Below are positions 19,470 through 26,594 of a stretch of 26,594 nucleotides of DNA, one piece after another. The notes beneath the pieces were generated by a model. That model made no database searches and had not been told where the DNA came from. It saw only the letters and a list, made by a program, of their open reading frames with translations. The position numbers and the translations under genes are program-made. The stretch spans positions 1 to 26,594 of the forward strand of contig PYST01000458.1 in assembly GCA_003049485.1 (NCBI GenBank), read 5' to 3'. Positions within the stretch are counted from its first letter, which is position 1. Every line of letters starts with the position of its first letter. The DNA is from Ophioceras dolichostomum (taxonomy: Eukaryota > Ascomycota > Sordariomycetes > Magnaporthales > Ophioceraceae).

Positions 19470-21300
19470 ATGATGGCCCCCTCGCTTCTAGCCGCGGCCA
19501 CCGTAGGCGCGGTCTTGTTGGCCTCATCCGTCTCTGGCGCCGCCATCCACACTGTCCGAGGAACCAACCACTCCGCGGTACGATGGGGACCATGCAACGC
19601 TACTGAGCTCCCGAACCCGTTGCCGATCGAGTGCGGCATTCTCAACGTGCCTCTGGACTACAGCTCTCCCAGTTCGGGCGTCCTGCCGCTAGAGCTGGTG
19701 CGGTTGCCTGCCACGAAGCAGCCGTCGAAGGGCATCATCCAGTTCAACTTTGGTGGACCGGGAATTCCAGGGCAGGGGGCTTTCGTCAGCCTGTTGCCCA
19801 TCATCGTTGCAAACACTGGGCCTGAGTACGACCTTGTCGTTTTTGATCCACGGTAAGCATGACGACCCATTCCACCGAGTCAGCATACCGCTTGACACTG
19901 GCTGACCTTTCTCCCTTTACCCATTGACTCAGCGGGACGGGAAAGACCATACCATTCACCTGCGATCTAACCCTGAGCATCGGCTCCCAGCTGGCCAACT
20001 CAACGGACGTGGCTGTCGGCGCGGCCTGGGCCCAGGCCGGAGCCTTCGCGAATAGATGCGCCATGGTTGCCAACGAAACCGGCTCCTTGATCAGCACGGC
20101 CTTCACGGCTCGCGATCTGATGAGCGTCGCCGAGACCCTCGACGACGGCATGTTGCGATACTGGGGTCTCTCATACGGCACCACGCTGGGTATCACCACC
20201 GCAGCCATGTTCCCTGACAGGATCGCCAGGCTGATGCTGGATGGAGTCTCGAATCCCCACGAGTACTACAACGGACTTGCGTAGGTTTGGTCTTCTATCA
20301 TACCTCCTTGCCCACTCACAACTCCTCTGCAGAAACAGCTAACCCGTATCGAATCACGACAGTGAGGTCGAGGCATGGACAAACTCCGACAAAGTCTTCT
20401 CCGCCATCTTCGAGACATGCGTCGAGCGCCCCGATAACTGCACCCTGTCCCGCAAGCGGCCCAACGCTACAGCCGCCGAGCTGGAGGGCATGGTGTGGAA
20501 TCTCCTCTGGGAGCTGAAAGAGCGACCCTTCGCCCTCAAGGACGTCATCGTCGGCTACGAGGCCGTCAAGGCTACCATCGTCTTCCACATCTACAACTCC
20601 GAGCACTGGGACCTGCTGGCCGACCAGCTCGACATGCTGCTGGCGCGCGACCGCGACGACGAGCTATACGAGGTGATCGCCGCGCTGATAGCCTCCAACC
20701 TGGAGAGCCCAAGTGGCGTCGCGGATGCGCTGTCCGGGATCAAGTGCTCCGACAGGCGCCGCAGGTCTGACTTCGAGGGCTTCTTGCCCATGGTGGACCA
20801 GCTGTTTGCCAAAAGCAGATTTTACGGCGAGTTTGCCGTCAAGGGCCAGATGGACTGCGCGCAGTGGCGGATCGAGGCGAAGGAGAGGTACCTGGGTGGG
20901 TTCGACGTCAAGACGGCTAACCCCGTCCTCATCGTGGGGAACACGGTCGATGGACATACGCCGCTTGAGTCGGCGAGGAATGTCAGCTCCACCTTCGAGG
21001 GGAGCGTTATCTTGGAGATTGAGGGATTCGGGGTAAGTTTCTCTTCTCACGAGCACATTCCTTCATTCGTCTCGAAGCCGGTCTATCCAAGGGGTGTGCT
21101 TGCTGACAAGACTCTACAACTTATAGCATGGATCCAGCGCTGTCCCGTCCAAGTGCGCTGTTAAGGCCATCCGGGCTTACTGGTCGAACGGCACGCTCCC
21201 TGAGGCGGGGACGAGGTGCACGAATGATGCGGCGCCGTTCTCGGGCCGCGGATGGAACGAGGTGCTTCTTGAGCTTGCTGCCGAGAATGTGGCGAGCTAG
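19470..21300 (+). CDS. Secreted alpha/beta hydrolase, TAP-like peptidase family, 524 aa
   Basis: A predicted extracellular serine hydrolase of the S33 / tripeptidyl aminopeptidase-like family, which cleaves short peptides from N-termini or acts on related esters and amides. Exons 19470-19852, 19933-20280, 20363-21032 and 21127-21300 join to 1,575 nt. Introns are 80, 82 and 94 bp (donors GTAAGC, GTAGGT, GTAAGT; CTAAC branch site in the second). A signal peptide (LLAAATVGAVLLASSVSGA) opens the protein. Core motifs are NFGGPG (oxyanion region), FDPRGTGKT at the first splice junction, and GLSYG with nucleophile Ser208. Asp440 in NTVDGHTP and His468 in GHGSS complete a credible triad. The C-terminal Cys-rich block (KCAVKAIRAYW, NGTLPEAGTRC) matches the TAP-like C-terminal domain. 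A second ATG directly follows the first. The exact substrate is unknown. Confidence 0.93.
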
Positions 21301-21474
21301 TCAGGAGACTAGATGATGTGACGACTGCAAAGTTGGTTAGAGTCCATTTTACACCGCCGTTGTTTTGTATATATTATGTGAGTAGTATTATCATCACTAG
21401 CTAATTATAGATAACCTTTCCTTCCTTTATCTGTAACAGCTCAATGCCTGACTACCGCCACTCCTCACTCATAA
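21301..21474. other. Short convergent intergenic region
   Basis: 174 bp separate the stops of the convergent hydrolase and membrane-protein genes. An A/T-rich stretch (TGTATATATTATG, ATAATTAG) is present and may contribute to 3'-end formation on both strands. No distinct hairpin terminator is expected in a eukaryote. Confidence 0.4.
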
Positions 21475-22683
21475 TTAGCTTGAGTATGATGACCACCGTG
21501 GAAGCTCAATGGGCTCCAGCCTCACTCCGGGAAGTTCCGAAGGTTCCAGTATCTCTGGAAGCTCGCCGACTAGGTTCTCGCTGGTGTCATTCTGGAACCC
21601 CCCAGCAACCTCTTCTTGGTTGCTTTGACTCGGTGACCTTGGGTAGCCCTGGCCCTGCACCTCTGGAGTACTGGCCACAGCCTTTCGGCCCCCGTGAGAG
21701 TAAATGAACCAGCCAAGCCCGCACGCCATCGTCAGAGCCGCGAAGCCGCCGATCGCGGTGCCTGCAATGGTTCCGAGTGCCAGCGGAGGCGAAGACGTGG
21801 CCTCCGTTGTCGTTATCACAGGCGGCTGCGATGTGCTGCTCGACGCGGTCGAGGAAGCGTGAATCGATGGAACACAGGTTGCAGTCGACGAGATGGCTGG
21901 GCCGCCCGTGGAAATTGTCAATGCAGTCGTGGATGCTACTGATCCTGGCGTTGTGCTGCTGGGGGATGTTATCGATTGTTCTGAACCGGAGGCGGCTCCG
22001 GCAACGAGATAAAAGCCCCTGCTATTAATCGTATAGGCGTTATGATCGTACTGCGGGGCTGGAGGCTTGAAACGGAAGACGAATCGGTTCGTTTCCGACA
22101 AGACGGAAACAGGGATTCCGGTGCCAGCCTCCCAGTCGGCGTAACCCTGGTTGGAAATACTGAAGTTCCAGCCCCCTGTGTGGTTCTCGTTTTGGGCGTT
22201 AGCTTAGCAGCTGCCTATGCTTCCGCTCTGAGAGGATTGTGTCATCCCCTTGTCGTTGAGTAACGTGCGGCAAAGTAGGAGTGAGAAATGAGGGCTTTTG
22301 ATACTGGAATGGAGAACCCTTCCCACTAGCGGGACTGGCTTGAATATGGACGAAAAGGACAAGGTATTGTAGTGTCGTTGCGAGAGAGAGAAAGAGAGAG
22401 AGAAGGACTGCAAAAAGCGTCAGAGCTTACCAGATATACGCCATGCATATTCAACATCCGAAACCCATACGTATCGCGTTATCCACAGCTCCCAGAGCGG
22501 GATTTCCGTGTGCTCGTAGTCCGCATTCCATTTTATTCTGACGAGCTGCCCCCGTGTGTATGTGGTTGAGAATTCTGGGTTCGACGTGTTCGGCTCGGTA
22601 AATGGGTTGCTAGCTACTACAGTTTGGAGAAACTGACTAAGTATTACCAGGGGTAAAAGGAAGCGGAATCCGCTACGTACCAT
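21475..22683 (-). CDS. Secreted single-pass membrane protein with Ser/Thr-rich stalk, 326 aa
   Basis: Exons 22431-22683 and 21475-22202 join to 981 nt across a 222-bp intron (donor GTAAGC, acceptor AAG; the junction gives RISANAQNENHTGG). The protein has a signal peptide (RFLLPLVILSQFLQTVVAS), an ectodomain to about residue 150 with several aromatic blocks (LVRIKWNADYEHTEIPLWEL, WNFSISNQGYADW, RFVFRFKPP), and a Ser/Thr-rich and probably O-glycosylated stalk (about 155-225). One membrane helix (LALGTIAGTAIGGFAALTMA, about 226-252) and a cytosolic tail rich in Pro, Glu and Ser follow. The layout resembles fungal wall-associated sensor-like or signalling proteins, but I recognise no named family. 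The acceptor is fixed because a TAA in the needed frame lies just upstream of it. The intron has a long CT-rich tract after the donor and is long for this window. Confidence 0.82.
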
Positions 22684-25600
22684 CGTTGGCGTGGGCTAGA
22701 TGGATATGATATTGGAAGAGAAGCAACGCAGACTGCAGGGGAGCAAGAAGAGAAGGCAAATGCGCTGAAGTGGAGTGGCAATGAAGACTGGTGCCACGGA
22801 GGCAGAACATGAGACGGCGACGAGGCGTTGTATTTAAGAGGTAGGCGCACTGGGTGAAGCACAGGAGGGTGCTCGAGCTCCATCATTAACCAGAGGGGTG
22901 CGGCTCAGCGTTCGGTGGGTAAGTCCGCTTCGCGCTGAAAATTACCTCGTCTTCTCGTATTGGGTGGCGCTGCAGCGAGTGCTTTCGGGATTCAGGCTAG
23001 GATCGGGAAGGAAGGTAGCGAGGGGCTCTGTCTAGTAAAGAATGGCAAGGCTGCTGCTACTGTTTGCTTCGTTTAGCGGCGTCGCGGCGTCGCATGGCTG
23101 AGGATTTGTTGTTTGGACTGGTATCACGCTCGCACACATGTGTTTGGCCTGATTTGGAATGCTAAACGATAAGGGGAGAGCGAGAGTCCGTTCATTGGTT
23201 CAGGTCAACTGGGTCACGAAACATGGCATATCAACACTTCAATGCTCGGATGTGGTCGCACGACAGCACCCCCAATGCAACACCAATCGACCTCGAGATT
23301 CCGATTTCGGCCAGGTCGGCAGGCTCTAACTATCGACTACGGGGCATTTGTGATTGATCTTTGTTCATTGGATTATTGTTTTCATTTATCCTAATTACAT
23401 GTCTGCCCCTTTTGTCGGCTGGATAGAATGATCGTGTCCTTTTTTCCCCCTCCCAAGTAGGTAGATACTTACCTATATAGTCAGAAACCACGTTTTTTTG
23501 CCTCTTTGAGCTCAGGGTCTGAGTTCTGGCCGCTTTAACCTGAGCAGGACTGAGCACAGGTGATCACAGGGTGATCGGCCTGAGCCGCCTTGGCGTCGTT
23601 TCAGCACCCCGGATAAACTTGCCAAGGGGAACTGCTACGGTGTTGCCCACTCTGTCAACACGCCTGCCTCCAGGTTTCAGGCGCACCTGGCAGAATACAT
23701 ACCTCTGGGCCAATCTGTATCCACTGGTGCACCTCCTATTTTCCTCCTCCTCGTCCTCCCACTCCCCCGGAATCTCGAGGTCGAAGCCCAAAGCCATAGC
23801 CATGGCCCTAAGACCAACCAAAAAAGTCTTCCAGCCGGAAACAAAAGCACGGCACCGACTAAGAATAGCGCCGCCGTCTGCTAAGCCGCAGATCGCACGG
23901 CCGAAAGTGTCAACTGTAATCCATGTGTTCTTGTCGGCCGTCCCGTTTCCTGACTGGCCCACGCCGCACCACGTGACCGGCTCGTGTACGGTCCCGAAAA
24001 GCCTCGCGACTTGCGAGTCTCGTCACCAAACCTTCACGCTCCACGTAGCAAGGCCGCCCATCATTCTGCACCTCTACTTACTTTCGACACGGTTTCGCAT
24101 GGAGCAATGCCCCCTTTCATTTTCCAGGGCGTACATCGACTAATAGCGCAATCGCCGGGCCACAACTGGATACCTACGCAAGCTGATGCTGTTGGCATAG
24201 TCAAGTACCTGGTTTTCGACAGGTCCCCCGCCCGCCTCTGGCATGGTTCCTGGCCGACGAAAGACCCGAGAATCCACGGAGGCTTTTAGCGAAAGAGCAT
24301 GGCTTTTAATTACGCAGTTGTTCGTTCGCTCGCCTTTACCCACGCAGGTAAACCCTTCAAAGCAGCAGCACATTCGTTTTGAGCCACGAGAGCCGTTGGC
24401 GGCGCAATAACATTCCCAGAATTGGAGCATGTCCCAATGTCGCCGCAAGGAGTTTGCTTGGAGCTTGAGCTTAAGCTCTGAGAGGATGCGCGAATGTGAG
24501 ACCTTTTCGCCCATGCTTGAGGTGGTGAGCTGCGGTCGATTTGGGCGAATCTCGACTCAACCAACGCAAAGCTGGAGCTGATTAAATCTGAATTCGACTT
24601 TACCAGAACCGAAAAACGGCGAGGCGAAAAAGAGGCGAAGGGATGGGAGGAAGGAGAAGAAGAGCAGGTGCTACACGAAAAGGAGGATCAACAACCTGCT
24701 GGGACTGGACCAGGAATGGCCCCGACATTAATCCTTGCGCTCGCACGACGACGGAAAGTCCCTCCCGATTCGCTTGACGGGCAGCTGCTGCTGCAGAAAT
24801 CGCCGAACAGCATACCGCCTTCCTCTCGCGACTAACACCCCGAAGCCAAATCTGAGCAGCAGCAGCAGCAGCAGCAGCTTTATACAGGTGGCTAGGGTCC
24901 ATCGCGTGCGCGCTTCCTTCCTGACGTCCGAGGGCTGTTCCACGTCCGTTTACGACTCGAGCTCTACTTGCGACTCTAATCATCGTCGAGCGGCTAAGAT
25001 TCGCATACCTTGGCTTTGACACTCGCACCCGCTCGCTCGCTCGACAGCGCTTTCGTTGCGCCTGCCTTTTCCCCTTCGTCCGAAGTCGCCTGTGGTGTCT
25101 GCATAGGGCATCCTCGGTGCATTTCGCATGCTGCATCCTACGACCGGTCCGTTTTGACAGAGGCCAGGGAGATCTGTCGTCCGTCGGAAAGTCCGTCAAT
25201 AGGAGGCCTTTCCCTTTTAGCGCCTGTTTATCGTCGGACCGGTTGTGATACAACGGAAGGCAGAGGAGGGTCGACCTGATTTCACCCAACCAGATCGGCT
25301 TCCGTAGATTGCAACCGGCATATTGGGGTGGATGTTAGATGGCACAGTATGCAACACTTAGCAAGAAAGACCGGCTTGGAGGGTGTGGCCTCGCTGCTGA
25401 TGACTTGTCAGTTACCACAGGACAGCCAATGAGCACACATTGCTCCTCTAGGTGCATAACAGATGACTAGGAGGCGATGGCAAGGCAGATACGGACGAAC
25501 CCCCGGAAGGAGCGGCTAGGTCAAAGATGAGAGGCTCGAGGCGGTTTAGTGGGATGTTATGCTGGTGCTGGCGATATTGGGATGTGGTACCAGGCAAAGA

Positions 25601-25760
25601 TCCGATACATCGGGAGATGAGACAGGTTGGGAGGAGGAAAGGGGATGAAGGGGGAGAGAAATAGGACAATGCTGCTGCTGGTAGGTATATGGCCCCGTAA
25701 CGCACAACGAAATAATACTCCCTCTGTTGATTGTGTTGACTGATGATTACCAATCATCAG
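22684..25760. other. Gene-poor intergenic region
   Basis: About 3 kb in which I could not support any gene. Open frames occur on both strands, but none shows a domain, consistent codon pattern or credible splice structure. The first part should include the promoter of the membrane-protein gene. GTAGGTAGATACTTACCTA near 23457-23476 is an imperfect palindrome. The 3' part (from about 25500) may include the left LTR and leader of the gag-bearing element, but no LTR ends could be fixed. Confidence 0.5.
24857..24880. repeat. (AGC)n microsatellite
   Basis: About eight AGC/GCA units in a row. On the minus strand they read as Ala, Leu or Cys runs depending on frame, which creates a long but unconvincing open frame over 24600-25289. 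Confidence 0.85.
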
Positions 25761-25808
25761 AGTTGTTGACCGCAAAGCCTCGAGTGACCACAAGGCTTTG
25801 GCCAAGCC

Positions 25809-26506
25809 ATGCAAGACGATGCGACTCTTCCCGACTGGCCCGATGATGTGTCACAGAAATGGAAGAAGGGGTATTCGGCTTACCTGACCAGTCATTCTGA
25901 CTGCAAGCCTCGCTCCGGACCGACAACACCTCCTCCTCCTCCTCCCAGCAATCAACCTTCGACCGACATAGGGCCACCAGCCCCGGTTTCTCTCCCGGAG
26001 AGCAGACCCAACCCCCTTTCCCAATCCCTCTCCTACGACCTGGCCAGAACACACTGCCCCCCTCAGCAAGACAGGCGGTGTTCCTGCAGACCCCTACCAG
26101 ACACTCCCACCGATCCCGTATACGAATGTGCCTCCGAAGGCCTCCAAGGTCATTGCCTTCTTCAAAACATGGGACAAGACGAACAACTTCTCAGGCGCCG
26201 CATACGAAGTCCTCGATCAGAAGACCCGAGCCTTCATGGAAGACTGCGAGCTACATGGCATCGAGCAGGCCGGCTTCTACGAGGTTTACCCCCGAATCCT
26301 GACCGATCGAGCGAAACAATACTTCACCAAGGAACTCCGGCGCACTATGACGTTCACCGAGATGTACAACTCACTCAAGAAGCACTTCGATACGAATGCC
26401 AACCACGCTGAGTACTGGACAGCCTGGACCAAGACATCCTTCGCCCAACTCCCCGCCGCCCCCGAGAACGTCGCCAAATCGAGCCAACAGGTACTGCAAG
26501 TGTTGG
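25809..26506 (+). pseudogene. LTR-retrotransposon gag-like ORF, frameshifted and interrupted
   Basis: From about 26085 onward the frame encodes a gag-like capsid segment: PPKASKVIAFFKTWDK, YEVLDQKTRAFMEDCEL, FYEVYPRILTDRAKQYFTKE, TFTEMYNSLKKHFDTNANHA, EYWTAWTKTSF, ending QQVLQVLD. These are blocks I associate with gag proteins of fungal LTR retrotransposons; whether Ty3 or Ty1 type was not resolved. The probable N-terminus (ATG 25809, LPDWPDDVSQKWKKGY, then a Pro-rich stretch) is in a different frame, so a shift of one base lies near 26070-26090. The ORF stops at about 26506, where another element's tail begins. Pol would lie beyond the window if it survives. Confidence 0.7.
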
Positions 26507-26594
26507 ATGTTGTTGTTGTTGTTGTTGTTGTTGAATTTTTAACGTCTGTTGAAAGCGCCGCCAAGCGCTTTCCACCTCCCTAGGGGTATAAGAC
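26507..26594 (-). mobile_element. 3' end of a non-LTR element, minus strand, CAA-repeat tail
   Basis: Read on the minus strand from the window edge: GTCTTATACCCCTAGGGAGG, a hairpin (GAAAGCGC with GCGCTTTC), CAGACGTTAAA, then about nine CAA units (26508-26533). The first and last blocks almost match the 3' end of the large LINE at 8988-9047. The element therefore enters from the right in the opposite orientation and has inserted into the gag ORF. Its body is off the window, so LINE versus SINE cannot be decided. Confidence 0.85.

Noticed and set aside
23564..24143. Overlapping open frames on both strands
   Set aside because: Neither strand shows a recognisable domain, and each frame has the composition expected of a GC-rich shadow of the other. 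Not enough to call a gene.
24600..25289. 229-codon minus-strand frame with poly-Ala
   Set aside because: Its length comes from an (AGC)n microsatellite and Arg-rich low-complexity sequence. No domain or splice evidence.
25500..25790. Candidate left LTR and primer-binding site before gag (CATCAGAG near 25756)
   Set aside because: No second LTR copy is in the window and the TG...CA ends could not be fixed, so boundaries would be guesswork.

Overview
The window looks like genomic DNA of a filamentous ascomycete, probably a Sordariomycete. It carries short spliceosomal introns (80-114 bp, with one of 222 bp) with GTAAGC, GTACGT or GTGAGT donors, a Tad-type LINE, an LTR-retrotransposon remnant, a DUF3176 membrane protein and a fungal NACHT-ankyrin (NLR-like) gene. 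The organism assignment is inference; no rRNA, tRNA or phylogenetic marker was recognised.

Left third (about 1.06-10.47 kb): a single minus-strand NLR-like gene, now a pseudogene, can be followed from its N-terminal domain and Walker A motif (9.07-10.47 kb) to the second half of the NACHT, a zinc-finger-like segment and ankyrin repeats (1.06-3.76 kb). The NACHT is cut between Walker A and Walker B by about 5.3 kb of plus-strand transposon DNA. The insert is a 5'-truncated Tad-like LINE (end of ORF1, all of ORF2, ATC-repeat tail). It carries two later insertions: a 387-bp solo LTR with a 5-bp target duplication, and a 133-bp short non-LTR element with an 11-bp target duplication and a (CTA)10 tail. 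A 7 x 19-bp minisatellite lies just upstream of the NLR start.

Middle (10.9-22.7 kb): four apparently intact host genes whose spliced frames close exactly. They are a 721-aa DUF3176 protein (minus), a 541-aa hexose-type MFS transporter (minus), a 524-aa secreted alpha/beta hydrolase of the TAP-like peptidase family (plus) and a 326-aa secreted single-pass membrane protein (minus). The transporter and hydrolase are divergent and share a 2.6-kb upstream region. The hydrolase and the membrane protein are convergent, 174 bp apart.

Right end (22.7-26.6 kb): about 3 kb without a recognisable gene, then a gag-like ORF of an LTR retrotransposon. That ORF is interrupted at the window edge by the 3' end of another non-LTR element in minus orientation with a CAA-repeat tail. 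All three non-LTR 3' ends in the window share one terminal layout (CCCC-NN-GGGAGG, a variable and often GC-rich hairpin segment, CGTTAAA) but end in different trinucleotide repeats. This is the most unusual structural signal I found. I did not find convincing evidence for a wholly new biological system.
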